From QHXW01 sp035297145 (GTDB lineage: Bacteria > Acidobacteriota > Terriglobia > Bryobacterales > Bryobacteraceae), in contig DATGZN010000075.1 in assembly GCA_035297145.1 (NCBI GenBank), positions 1-64,000 of the forward strand: 64,000 bases of DNA, in the 5' to 3' direction. Positions 17,968 through 26,054 of the stretch are shown piece by piece; within the stretch, counting starts at the first letter, position 1, and each line of letters begins with the position of its first letter. A program made the position numbers and the translations under genes. The notes beneath the pieces were generated by a model. The model did not search any database. It was not told where the DNA came from and was given only the letters and a program-made list of their open reading frames with translations.

Positions 17968-18784
17968 GGAGGTGCGTATACACGGAATTAAACATGTGGC
18001 GGAAGACCATCAGCGCCAGCAGGCAGAGCGCGAAAATCAGGAAACCGGAAACGGCATGGGCGGTGCCTTCCGCCAGCGCCGGCACACACGCGGCCGCGGC
18101 CACTCTCAGGGAATTCGCCATAATCGCAATGGGAATGGCCGCAGCCAACAGAGCCGCGCGCATCCAGCGCTTGGAGTCGCTGAGATAAGCGAAAAGTACC
18201 GCGATGAACGCCAGCGGAAGCAGGTAGCGGATTCCGTTGCACGCTTCCACCACCGCGACGCGATGGCCCGAGACATCCAAAATATTCCCTTCCCGGACCA
18301 CGGTGAAACCAGCGAGCGACAACATTCCCCCGGCCATTCTCGTGGCCAAAAGCTGCAGGGGTAAAGTCGCCTGATTGTAAACGATCGCGAGTTTGGGGAG
18401 CATGAACAGCGTGAGCAGCAACGGGAAGGCCCATACTCGAAGCCAAGCGAATCCGCCCAGGCAAAGGATCACGCCGGCCAGGGACAGAACAAATCCCACC
18501 GACCCCGCGAATAGACCGGCGCCCAGCGCGGACGCCAACTGCATGGCCGCACCGGCCCCCAGTATTATGAAGCCGATCCCGCTAGGCTCCGCTCGCAGAC
18601 CGCGCCACCGTTCACGTTCCCTCCAGACGACCCAGGCAATGGCCACCGGAACCAGGAAGCCGTGTCCCATGTCTTCATCGTTCCACCACTGATTGGCCAT
18701 CCCCCGCAGTGTGGAAGCAAAGCAGACCATGAGCGCGATGGCGGTAAGCATCACCAGAACGCGAGGCTTGTTTTCGATAATCAT
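17960..18784 (-). CDS. Exosortase (membrane cysteine protease/transpeptidase)
   Basis: The protein has 274 residues and about eight membrane segments. The three exosortase catalytic residues are visible: C182 (VVEACNGIRYLLP), R227 (MANSLRV) and H243 (EGTAHAVSGFLIF). Exosortases cleave PEP-CTERM-type sorting tails at the membrane during export. The gene overlaps the sulfotransferase upstream (ATGA) and epsI downstream. A protein with a matching tail is encoded at the head of the same operon. The subtype cannot be fixed by eye. Confidence 0.92.
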   Translation of the reverse strand: MIIENKPRVLVMLTAIALMVCFASTLRGMANQWWNDEDMGHGFLVPVAIAWVVWRERERWRGLRAEPSGIGFIILGAGAAMQLASALGAGLFAGSVGFVLSLAGVILCLGGFAWLRVWAFPLLLTLFMLPKLAIVYNQATLPLQLLATRMAGGMLSLAGFTVVREGNILDVSGHRVAVVEACNGIRYLLPLAFIAVLFAYLSDSKRWMRAALLAAAIPIAIMANSLRVAAAACVPALAEGTAHAVSGFLIFALCLLALMVFRHMFNSVYTHLHA

Positions 18785-19338
18785 CGATTCCGGAACAAGG
18801 AAGGGTCTACCTGAGCGGCCATTCTCTCAACGTCCAGGCCGCCTCCGAGGAACGCGGCGACCTCTTCGGCATGTTCTAGCGGCGTCGCGATCAGGTCCGG
18901 ATAATCGACCCAGTGGATGGCCATCGAGGAACGCTCTCCAAGCCATGCCGTTACCGCGCGCAGATGAGTTTCGAGCGCAGTTTGCATTGCCGACGACGAA
19001 GCCCCTGGCCGGCCGTTGCCCCGGCGCCGTATCATTTCGGCTTGCGATGCCACCACCTGCGCCAGCGGCCTTCGCACAAACACAATCCGGTACGCGTGAT
19101 TTTGCGGCAGATGCAGCAGCAGAGACGAAACCACCTTCACCGCCTTCCCCTCCGCCTCCGAGATCGCGCCAGGATTCGCCGCGAGTTGCTTAATCCGTTC
19201 CCATTCGTAATAACCGCGCGGGTTGTCGGCGTCCGGCTTGCGGATTTTGTCCGTCAGTGGCGCCAAGCCCCCGGCCACAAGCATCTGCATCATGAGCGAT
19301 GTGCCACTGCGGGGTACGCCGCTGACAATCGTGATCAA
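18781..19338 (-). CDS. Sulfotransferase-family protein
   Basis: The protein is 185 residues from a TTG start whose bases overlap the stop of the upstream gene (TTGA). A PAPS-binding P-loop lies at the N-terminus (SGVPRSGTSLMMQMLVAGG) and a second motif is YRIVFVRRPLAQVVASQ. Both are typical of sulfotransferases that use PAPS to sulfate glycans or proteins. No signal peptide is present, so it should be cytoplasmic. It lies between the phosphodiesterase and exosortase genes, overlapping both by 4 bp, which suggests that the sorted product or its glycan is sulfated. That is an inference. Confidence 0.85.
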   Translation of the reverse strand: MITIVSGVPRSGTSLMMQMLVAGGLAPLTDKIRKPDADNPRGYYEWERIKQLAANPGAISEAEGKAVKVVSSLLLHLPQNHAYRIVFVRRPLAQVVASQAEMIRRRGNGRPGASSSAMQTALETHLRAVTAWLGERSSMAIHWVDYPDLIATPLEHAEEVAAFLGGGLDVERMAAQVDPSLFRNR

Positions 19339-21353
19339 GACGCTGCAACCGCTCGGGCGCGTCGATGCTGGCGCCGCTCGCGCAGCCAATCCTGGTGCTG
19401 GCGCGCGCGTTCTTTATCGCCGCGCGGCCGGGAATGTACCCGCGCCAGCCAGCGATGTGCGGGTGCGAATCCCGGAGCCATCTGGAGCACCGTCTCAAAT
19501 GCCTGGATGGAGCGCCGAAAATGCCGCAACCGGCTCAGCGCCACGCCGAAGAAAAAATGCCCTAGCGGCATGAAATGCTCCAACCCCACCGCGTTCAGAG
19601 CTTCCTCGGCGGCTTCCACGTCTCGCCTCTGCCGCAGCCGCACACGAGCCATCCACAAATGCGCTTCGGCGCTATCGGGATCGATGCGCAAAGCTTTCGC
19701 CAGTGCGCGCTCGGCATCGTCTATTTGCGCGCGCCGCAGATACGTTCGCGCGATGCGAATATGCAGGTCCGGCAGTTGCGAATCGAGTTGCTCTGCGCGC
19801 AACAGAGTCTTAAGAGCGGCTTCGGTCTCGCCGCGCTCGAAATGCAGCTCGCCCCGCAGCCAGTTCGCGACCGCGTTGCTCGCCTCGGCTCCCGAGAGCA
19901 GCGGCGCAAGTACGCGCTCGGCGTCGTCATGCCGTTCCAGCACCACGTAGCACTGGGCCAGATGGCGGGCGAAGCGTTCTTCCTCCGGGTGCGCGCTAGT
20001 GAGTTCTTCGAGCAGTGGAATCGCCTGCTCGGGACGGCGCGAAAACAGATATACGCGGGCGAGGTTGTACTTCTGCTCCCGCACCGCCGCGTCCGCGGCT
20101 TTCTTTTGATCCTCCCCGGGGGCCTCGATGTATCCGAGCGCGACAAACTGCTCCAGCACCGCCCGCGAAGATTCGGCGTCCGTCCGCAGTTCCTCCGCGT
20201 GCATTCCGCAATCGCCCGGCTCCAATTCCCAACTGGGGATACGTTCCACCTGCGGAGGATTGTCGAACGCCTGCAAGAGCACGCGCCCGTCCATGTCCTC
20301 GCCCACCGGCAGACCGAACAAAGTCAGAATCGTCGGCGTGATGTCGAGCAGCGTGGCGCCATCGATGCGCCCATCCGGGCGAACGCCCTCGCCCATCATC
20401 GCGAAGATGCCGGTGGGCCGATGCTGCACCGCGGGCCCCGCCGGCTCCTTGGGAATGCCGAGCGGACGCAGGTGATCGGAGTGGAAGCCGTGATCCGACA
20501 CCAGCACGAACGTGGTCTCCGGCCCCGCCAGCTCCAGCAATCGCGCCAGCATCATGTCGTGCAACCGGTAGCCGCCTGCCACCACATCTTTATAGAGCTC
20601 GAATTGTTCGTCCGTCACCGGCGCGAGTTTGGGCGGATGAAACTGCATAAATGCGTGGCTGAAATGATCGATGCCGGAATAGAAGACCGCCAGGAAGTCC
20701 CACTCCTCGTGTTCCAGGATCCACGTCGCGGCGTTGTGGATGGAGGAAGTTTCGGCGATGATCTTCGCCAGGCTCATAAGCCGGCGGTCCTTTTCTTGAT
20801 TCACCTCCGCAGCGCGCGGCACGAACGGAAGCAGCATCTCCGGCAGCACGTCGCCCGGATGCACGCGCAGCTTGGCAAAGCTTTCGGCCATGCCTTCCGG
20901 CTGCACTGTCCCGGCCGGCATTGGCCACGGTGCGCCCTGCGCCGAGGTGGCGACGGTGAAGCGGTCGCTGACCGAGATCCCGTGGATCGGCTCGGCCGGG
21001 TGGCTCGCATACCAGCCGATCTGGTGCGTCTTCAGGGCGCGCTGCGTCAGAATATTCCAGATCGCTTTCACTTTGCGCGACGTGCTGGTTACTGGCCGAG
21101 CGCCTCCGGTGTGCGGATCGGGCTCGCTGAAGCCGCAAATGCCGTGCTTGTCGGGACGCTTGCCGGTGGCGATCGAGTTCCACAGCATGGGCGAGAGGAT
21201 CGGCCGCAGTGTCGCCAGGTTCCCCATAACACCGCGATTGATCAGGAACTCGAGCGCCGGCATCTTACCGGCATCGAGCAGCGGGTTGATTACTTTCCAG
21301 TCCGCCGCATCCCAGCCGATCAGCAGGACTCGTCTGGCTAGTCGTGCGCCCAT
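19335..21353 (-). CDS. Alkaline-phosphatase-superfamily phosphodiesterase with TPR C-terminus
   Basis: The protein is 672 residues. Residues ~8-400 are a type I phosphodiesterase/nucleotide pyrophosphatase domain: D15 (LLIGWDAADWK), the likely nucleophile region PILSPMLWNSIATGK, then YSGIDHFSH and VLVSDHGFHSDH as metal ligands. Residues ~430-660 are TPR repeats (AEAHLWMARVRLRQRRD). No signal peptide is obvious. It starts 6 bp after the stop of the PEP-CTERM gene and overlaps the sulfotransferase gene at its end, placing it inside the exosortase operon. Related acidobacterial proteins occur near glycan and EPS loci; the substrate is unknown. Confidence 0.87.
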   Translation of the reverse strand: MGARLARRVLLIGWDAADWKVINPLLDAGKMPALEFLINRGVMGNLATLRPILSPMLWNSIATGKRPDKHGICGFSEPDPHTGGARPVTSTSRKVKAIWNILTQRALKTHQIGWYASHPAEPIHGISVSDRFTVATSAQGAPWPMPAGTVQPEGMAESFAKLRVHPGDVLPEMLLPFVPRAAEVNQEKDRRLMSLAKIIAETSSIHNAATWILEHEEWDFLAVFYSGIDHFSHAFMQFHPPKLAPVTDEQFELYKDVVAGGYRLHDMMLARLLELAGPETTFVLVSDHGFHSDHLRPLGIPKEPAGPAVQHRPTGIFAMMGEGVRPDGRIDGATLLDITPTILTLFGLPVGEDMDGRVLLQAFDNPPQVERIPSWELEPGDCGMHAEELRTDAESSRAVLEQFVALGYIEAPGEDQKKAADAAVREQKYNLARVYLFSRRPEQAIPLLEELTSAHPEEERFARHLAQCYVVLERHDDAERVLAPLLSGAEASNAVANWLRGELHFERGETEAALKTLLRAEQLDSQLPDLHIRIARTYLRRAQIDDAERALAKALRIDPDSAEAHLWMARVRLRQRRDVEAAEEALNAVGLEHFMPLGHFFFGVALSRLRHFRRSIQAFETVLQMAPGFAPAHRWLARVHSRPRGDKERARQHQDWLRERRQHRRARAVAAS

Positions 21354-21359
21354 GCGAGC

Positions 21360-22070
21360 TCAGGCCGTCCTCCGCCGGCGTAGCAGTTCCAGTCCACCGA
21401 GTCCGGCGGCGCCCAGTGCCATCAACCAGAGTGAATTAGGCGCTGGAGTCGCGGGCGGGGGGTCCGACGTCTGCCCAGCCGCAATGGCTTGCCCGGCGAT
21501 GGTTTCGTACGCGGCGCCAAGAACGATCACCGTATACGGTGTATGCGGTCCACCGGGCTGCGAGATACTGAATGACACCCAGCCGTCGTGAATGGTGGCC
21601 CCGGAGCCAAAGGAAAAGCCGATATATCTCGGAGGGTTGTTCAGAAATCCGCCGAAATTGCCCATCGAGGTCGAGGCGACGAGCGCTGCTCCGCTGTGGC
21701 TCGGGAATCCGCCCGGTATGAGGTGCCCCGAGCTCACCGGAGGCTGTTTGCCTCGGCCCAGCGAAGCAGGCCCCCAGAAGCGGTTCGCCGCGGTAGCCTC
21801 AGATAGAAACACGTGCACACTCGTAGTATTCATGGTGCTCTGGGAATTGGAGACTTTCATTACGTTGTGTCCGCCCACCGTAACCGTGTAGACCGTGTTC
21901 ACCGGCACCGTGTGATTCAGATTGACTACCACCACCGCGGCGCTGGCCGCTGGCGCGAAGGCAACGGCGCCAATACCGACCGCGGCGAGCGAATAGTCCT
22001 TGATGCGCTTCTCCAGGGGGTTTTTCAGGCGGGCCCGGTCTTTCTGCTTCCTGTTCCCTTTGGCAGGCAT
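21360..22070 (-). CDS. PEP-CTERM-like exosortase substrate with PNSLW-type tail
   Basis: The protein is 236 residues from ATG 22070. The N-terminus is basic (MPAKGNRKQKDRARLK), followed by a signal segment (YSLAAVGIGAVAFAPAASAA). The middle is a beta-rich domain without catalytic motifs. The C-terminus has the three-part sorting layout: a short motif (PATPAPNSLW), a hydrophobic helix (LMALGAAGLGGLELL) and an Arg cluster (RRRR). PNS replaces the usual PEP. It is the first gene of an operon that includes an exosortase and EpsI. Remnants of two more copies lie upstream, sharing promoter-side repeats. Confidence 0.85.
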   Translation of the reverse strand: MPAKGNRKQKDRARLKNPLEKRIKDYSLAAVGIGAVAFAPAASAAVVVVNLNHTVPVNTVYTVTVGGHNVMKVSNSQSTMNTTSVHVFLSEATAANRFWGPASLGRGKQPPVSSGHLIPGGFPSHSGAALVASTSMGNFGGFLNNPPRYIGFSFGSGATIHDGWVSFSISQPGGPHTPYTVIVLGAAYETIAGQAIAAGQTSDPPPATPAPNSLWLMALGAAGLGGLELLRRRRTA

Positions 22071-22096
22071 ATAGGATACGCTCCACACACTCAAAA

Positions 22097-22198
22097 TTAA
22101 GGATGTTGAGAGAGATCGTTCCGGTAGAACACCGGACAATCATCACGCCGTGACAGGCGTTTGTTTCCGATACTATATCACTGCTAAGCCGCCCTCCG
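22097..22198 (-). repeat. Direct repeat R1 (102 bp), promoter side of PEP-CTERM gene
   Basis: This copy matches 22517-22618 at about 86% by eye (14 differences), with a 420-bp period. It runs from the 3' tail of one substrate-gene copy (stop at 22184-22186) to just above the start of the next (22070). It contains TATAGT, a possible -10, and the small inverted repeat CCGGT/ACCGG. Confidence 0.75.
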
Positions 22199-22489
22199 TC
22201 GACGCATCAACTCCTGACCGGCGAGCCCGGCCGCACTCAATGTCATAAACCAGAGCGAGTTCGGCGCTGCGGTCTCAAGTGGGTGAGAGTCCGGCGTGCG
22301 TGACATTCATACCACTATCCGCAATCAGATCACTGGGGTTAAATCAGGGTGCGCGCGAGCCATCTGCGCCAAGCGGCTAACGGAAATTCACGGGAACCAT
22401 GATCGAGCAGATCGTTTAGTCCGCCGACGTCGGCAAGAGTATTAAGCGTCAGCAGCGCGGTCGTTTTCCAGGAAAATCGACGCAGGCAT
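22184..22489 (-). pseudogene. Decayed second copy of the PEP-CTERM-like substrate gene
   Basis: The start is preserved as ATGCCTGCG at 22489, matching ATGCCTGCC of the intact gene, but the frame stops after 15 codons. The tail is preserved up to a TAG at 22184: APNSLWFMTLSAAGL, then QELMRRRRAA. Only ~300 bp remain against 711 bp in the intact copy, so most of the middle is deleted. Confidence 0.75.
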
Positions 22490-22516
22490 ATTCGATGCGC
22501 TCAGCGTACTTAAACT

Positions 22517-22618
22517 TTAAGGATGTTGAGAAAGATCGTCGTGGTAGAACACCGGACGATCGCACCGCCGTGACAGGCGTTTGTTCCCGTTACTATATCA
22601 GTCCTAAGCCGTCCTCCG
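22517..22618 (-). repeat. Direct repeat R2 (102 bp), upstream of decayed copy
   Basis: This is the second copy of R1, placed identically relative to the decayed start at 22489. It shows that a whole gene unit, with promoter side and tail, was duplicated in tandem. Confidence 0.75.
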
Positions 22619-22687
22619 CCCTTCAACCAAAGTGAATTCGGCGCTGGAGTCGGGGACGGAGTGCCGATCGACTCTGAGCCCCATTTT
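22604..22687 (-). pseudogene. Tail remnant of a third PEP-CTERM-like copy
   Basis: The frame reads GTPSPTPAPNSLWL and then jumps, with a frameshifting deletion of the membrane helix, to an Arg-rich end before TAG at 22604-22606. Nothing recognisable of the protein body remains further upstream, and 22688-22888 holds nothing I can identify. Confidence 0.65.
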
Positions 22688-22888
22688 TGAATCGCTGACG
22701 ATCCGACCGGACGCTGACATTTATGGCAGTTCCGCCGCCATGGGCTAGCGGCCTTCGAGGAGCGTCTCGGGATACGCTTAGATGCACGGCGCGCTGGCGG
22801 ACGGCGTTTCTGTGGGAGATTTGACTATGTCATCACGCTTTGCAATCGGGAGCAAGAACGGTCGTGTCCAGTGTTCCATCGGCAATTG

Positions 22889-23099
22889 AGTGCGCTAAGA
22901 GTGCGTTGATTTTGGCGGCGGTCCTGTCACTGGCGACATTGCTCCGCGTTAACCACCAATTCCTGTAGCGTGGGGATACCGCGGGGTTGGCGGGATACCC
23001 GCGGCTTTATCGGAGTGACGAACCCGAAAGGCCGCAGGTACCCGCTAACGGCGCGTGTCCCTGCGCTACATCCGTCGATCAACGCAGAATTAGCGCACT
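22889..23099. mobile_element. MITE-like element with 22-bp terminal inverted repeats
   Basis: The ends 22889-22910 (AGTGCGCTAAGAGTGCG...) and 23078-23099 are inverted copies with 3 mismatches in 22. Inside, 22964-23070 forms a second, imperfect 107-bp palindrome that starts TGTAGCG and ends CGCTACA. There is no coding capacity and no clear target duplication. It lies just downstream of arsC. Confidence 0.7.
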
Positions 23100-23111
23100 A
23101 CCCAGCTGCGC

Positions 23112-23546
23112 CTAACGGGCAGTGTCTGTGAGATGTTTGAAGAATGTCTTCACGCGATCGCGAATCTGATCGCGAATTCGGCGAAACGATGCTAAACGAA
23201 TTTCCTCACTACCCTCCACGGTCGCGGGATCTTCCAAGCTCCAATGGATGCGCTGCTTCGCTCCAGGAAACACAGGGCAGTTGTCGCGTGCATTGTCACA
23301 GACCGTAACGACATAATCGAAAGGCTTTCCAGTAAACTCGTTGACTGATTTGGAACGGTGGTCGGAGATGTCGATCCCGATCTCGCGCATGACCGCGATA
23401 GCTTCGGGTCGAACGACACTCGGCTTGGTCCCGGCACTAAATATTTCCCAGCCTTCACCGCCCTCATGGCGGAAGAGTCCCTCGCCCATCTGGCTGCGTG
23501 CGGAATTTCCAGTGCAGAGCACAAGGATTCGTTTTTTTGTTGTCAT
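23112..23546 (-). CDS. arsC: Arsenate reductase, thioredoxin-coupled low-molecular-weight phosphatase type
   Basis: The protein is 144 residues. The catalytic P-loop is C11-TGNSARS, and the relay cysteines C83 and C90 are in TVCDNARDNCPVFPG, as in thioredoxin-linked ArsC. It reduces As(V) to As(III) in the cytoplasm for export by Acr3. It is the last gene of the ars operon, 108 bp after acr3, with a possible small Cys-rich ORF in that gap. The MITE-like element begins 12 bp downstream. Confidence 0.95.
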   Translation of the reverse strand: MTTKKRILVLCTGNSARSQMGEGLFRHEGGEGWEIFSAGTKPSVVRPEAIAVMREIGIDISDHRSKSVNEFTGKPFDYVVTVCDNARDNCPVFPGAKQRIHWSLEDPATVEGSEEIRLASFRRIRDQIRDRVKTFFKHLTDTAR

Positions 23547-23553
23547 CGTTCCG

Positions 23554-23637
23554 TCATCCGGCCAAGGTTAGAGGATTATTTCGTATTGGGTGAAGCGCTA
23601 ACATAGCAACGTCCTTGCAGCATTCGGAACAGAACAT
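23554..23637 (-). CDS. Possible 27-residue Cys-rich small protein in the ars operon
   Basis: ATG at 23637 is preceded by a full Shine-Dalgarno GGAGGAG 4 bp away, which itself follows the acr3 stop directly. The peptide starts MFCSECCKDVAMLALH and ends at TGA 23554-23556, shortly before arsC. Three Cys in a CxxCC cluster could bind As(III) or a metal. It fills most of the acr3-arsC gap. It could also be a coupling leader for arsC. No family is recognised. Confidence 0.45.
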   Translation of the reverse strand: MFCSECCKDVAMLALHPIRNNPLTLAG

Positions 23638-23654
23638 CGGACTCCTCCAAATCT

Positions 23655-24755
23655 CTAAGACGATGCCACCGCGTCCCCCTGCGGGAACCAGTGGCGCGTC
23701 CGGTTACAGAAAGAACAGACTGAAAGCATCACTGGAACCTCGATCAATACCCCGACCACTGTGGCGAGCGCGGCTCCGGAGCCCGCACCGAAAAGAGCGA
23801 TCGCAGTCGCCACCGCCAGCTCGAAGAAATTGCTTGCGCCTATCAAAGCACCGGGCGCGGCGACGTTGTGCCGGACTTTGAGCACTTTCATGAGCCCGTA
23901 CGCGAGTGAGGAATTGAAATAAACCTGAATAAGAATCGGAATAGCGATCAGGAAAACGTGGAACGGCTTTCCGAGGATATTGTCTGACTGGAAGGCAAAG
24001 ATCAGGACGAGAGTTGCCAGCAATGCGAGCATGCTGACGGGCGCGAAGTGCGGAAGCAGCTCTTTCTCGAACCACGCCTGACCACGCCGCCGAATCAGCC
24101 AGACCCGCAGAGCGGTGCCCGCCGCAAGTGGAATAACGATGAAAATGGTGACTGCGTACAACAGGACCTCAAACGGAACGTGCAGAGACGACGCACCATT
24201 CACGAGAAAGCGAACAATCGGTGCGAAAAGAAATAGCATGATCAGATCGTTTAACGAGACCTGTACGAGCGTGTACGCCGGGTCTCCATCGGTCAGATAG
24301 CTCCAAACGAAGACCATGGCAGTACATGGGGCCGCCGCGAGGATGATGCAACCTGCAATGTACTGGTCCGCATCCGCCGGCGAAACCCAATGCGCAAATA
24401 CATATCGGAAGAACAGCCATGCGATCAGCGCCATCGAGAACGGTTTCACCAGCCAGTTGACGAACAGCGTTACCAGCAACCCGCGCGGCCGGTTTCCAAC
24501 GTTCCTGATGGAGGCGAAGTCCACCTTCATCATCATGGGGATGATCATCAACCAAATCAGGATCGCGATGGGCACATTGATCTGGCTACCGGCCCCAAAT
24601 TCCAGCCGGCGCAGCGCCTGAATGGAAGAGGGCAAAAGCCTTCCGAAGATTACCCCTGCCACCATGCAAAGCGCGACCCACCAGGTAAGGTAGCGCTCGA
24701 AAAAACCCAGCCCACTTGCCGCAGATTTGGGCGTGGCTGTAATAGTCTGTGCCAC
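23655..24755 (-). CDS. acr3: Acr3-family arsenite efflux permease
   Basis: The protein has about 366 residues and ten membrane segments, the normal Acr3 size. The conserved Cys motif is AAAPCTAMVFVWSYL, with FNSSLAYGLMKV and GASNFFELAVATAIALFG near the end. It exports As(III) using the proton gradient. I chose the GTG at 24755 because it follows the arsM stop by 7 bp and gives the family N-terminus (GFFERYLTWWVALCMVAG). The open frame upstream is only the arsM shadow. Confidence 0.93.
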   Translation of the reverse strand: MAQTITATPKSAASGLGFFERYLTWWVALCMVAGVIFGRLLPSSIQALRRLEFGAGSQINVPIAILIWLMIIPMMMKVDFASIRNVGNRPRGLLVTLFVNWLVKPFSMALIAWLFFRYVFAHWVSPADADQYIAGCIILAAAPCTAMVFVWSYLTDGDPAYTLVQVSLNDLIMLFLFAPIVRFLVNGASSLHVPFEVLLYAVTIFIVIPLAAGTALRVWLIRRRGQAWFEKELLPHFAPVSMLALLATLVLIFAFQSDNILGKPFHVFLIAIPILIQVYFNSSLAYGLMKVLKVRHNVAAPGALIGASNFFELAVATAIALFGAGSGAALATVVGVLIEVPVMLSVCSFCNRTRHWFPQGDAVASS

Positions 24756-24762
24756 GTTCTGC

Positions 24763-25608
24763 CTATGAGCAACAACCCGGCGTACAGCAGGCAGCCGTCG
24801 ATTTTGTGGCGCGGACGAAGGCGCTGATGAACTTGCCCTCAACGTCTTTCGCCACGGAATCGACATCGAGACCTTGACCGGAGAGGAAGGCCCGCACATC
24901 TTCAATGCCGTAAACACGCGTGGGCTCAATCTCGATATCGTCAAAACCAGCCTTCGCGAGCTTAGCCACGTATTCGTAATCGCTGAGGGCACCCGCGACG
25001 CAGCCCACCCACAACTCCATATTCTTTTTGATTGCCGCTGGCACATGGCCACGTACCACAACGTCGGACACGGCAAATCGCCCGCCCGGTTTCAGAACCC
25101 GGAAGGCTTCCCTTAGTACGCGGTCCTTGTCACCAGACAGATTGATGACGCAGTTGGAAATGATGACATCCACCGAATTGTCAGGCAGGGGAATGTTCTC
25201 GATTTCGCCCTTCAGGAACTCCACATTGGTCAGGCCGCTCTTGCGCTTGTTCTCTTCAGCAAGAGCCAGCATTTCTTCGGTCATGTCGAGGCCGTAGGCC
25301 TTGCCGGTTGGCCCCACGCGGCGAGCCGATAACAGTACATCAATACCGCCACCCGATCCGAGGTCGAGCACCGTCTCCCCCGATTTCAGTTCTGCGAGTG
25401 CCGTGGGATTGCCGCACCCAAGAGAGGCTTTGATCGCCGTATCCGGCACTTCGCCTTCTTGCCCCACGTCGTATAGGTTTGAGGTTATGGGATCGCAGGA
25501 TCCTTCGAGCCCTGAAGCCCCGCCGCAGCAGGAGTTGCCCGCGTTCGATTTCACCCGCAGCGCGGCCTGCCCGTACTTCTCTTTGACGATTTCCTTCACT
25601 TCCTGCAT
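24763..25608 (-). CDS. arsM: Arsenite S-adenosylmethionine methyltransferase
   Basis: The protein is 281 residues with the SAM-binding motif VLDLGSGGGIDVLLSARRVG. Conserved ArsM cysteines lie in SLGCGNP, IISNCVINLS and WVGCVAGAL, with extra Cys at the N-terminus (NSCCGG) and C-terminus (CCTPGCC). It methylates As(III), giving volatile or less retained forms. A strong GGAGGGT lies before the ATG. It lies between arsR and acr3. Combining arsM and acr3 in one operon gives both methylation and efflux. Confidence 0.95.
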   Translation of the reverse strand: MQEVKEIVKEKYGQAALRVKSNAGNSCCGGASGLEGSCDPITSNLYDVGQEGEVPDTAIKASLGCGNPTALAELKSGETVLDLGSGGGIDVLLSARRVGPTGKAYGLDMTEEMLALAEENKRKSGLTNVEFLKGEIENIPLPDNSVDVIISNCVINLSGDKDRVLREAFRVLKPGGRFAVSDVVVRGHVPAAIKKNMELWVGCVAGALSDYEYVAKLAKAGFDDIEIEPTRVYGIEDVRAFLSGQGLDVDSVAKDVEGKFISAFVRATKSTAACCTPGCCS

Positions 25609-25695
25609 GGGTCTACCCTCCTAATCTCTATTTGTCTGCACTGCCCGGCAATCGTTGACGACATGGAAAGGCTACAAAATTCCTCGTGCGTGCTC

Positions 25696-26052
25696 TTAGG
25701 TACAGAGCTGAACGAAAGCCTCCGGCTTCACGGCCTTGTTGCGCGTGCAGCATTCTGCATACAAGAAGCCGAGCAAATCCCGTAGGGCATCTGCACTAGC
25801 CGAATACCACAGGTACGTCCCCTCCCGCCGAACTCTCACTAGGTCCTCGTTTTTGAGTTTTTCCAGATGGTGCGAAAGCGTCGAACTTGGAATGTCCAAC
25901 TCACTGCCGATGTCCGCTACAACCATGCCGTCGGGGTGAGCCGTAAGAAGAAGCTGCATGATGCGTAGTCGCGGCTCCGTTCCCATCGCGGAAAGCATGT
26001 CGGCATACCGCGTAATCTGTTCGAGGTTCTGCTTCTTGGCCGGTCTTGACAT
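25696..26052 (-). CDS. arsR: ArsR-family arsenic-responsive repressor
   Basis: The protein is 118 residues with a winged helix (SELDIPSSTLSHHLEKLKNE). Possible As(III) ligands are C101, C102 (YAECCTRN) and C117 near the C-terminus, the arrangement known from Acidithiobacillus-type ArsR rather than the alpha3 CxC of R773. It is the first gene of the operon. The promoter leaves a leader of only about 6 nt with no Shine-Dalgarno. A long palindrome covers the -10, so it should autoregulate. Confidence 0.94.
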   Translation of the reverse strand: MSRPAKKQNLEQITRYADMLSAMGTEPRLRIMQLLLTAHPDGMVVADIGSELDIPSSTLSHHLEKLKNEDLVRVRREGTYLWYSASADALRDLLGFLYAECCTRNKAVKPEAFVQLCT

Positions 26053-26054
26053 AT

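Noticed and set aside
18913..19950. A 345-codon open frame on the plus strand
   Set aside because: Cys/Arg/Ser-rich translation antisense to the sulfotransferase and phosphodiesterase genes, which have clear motifs.
19575..21341. A 588-codon open frame on the plus strand
   Set aside because: It is antisense to the phosphodiesterase-TPR gene; the translation is Arg/His-rich without any domain, as expected of a GC-rich shadow frame.
24763..25076. Extended N-terminus of the Acr3 frame up to 25076
   Set aside because: This part is the out-of-frame shadow of arsM; the Acr3 family start fits the GTG at 24755.
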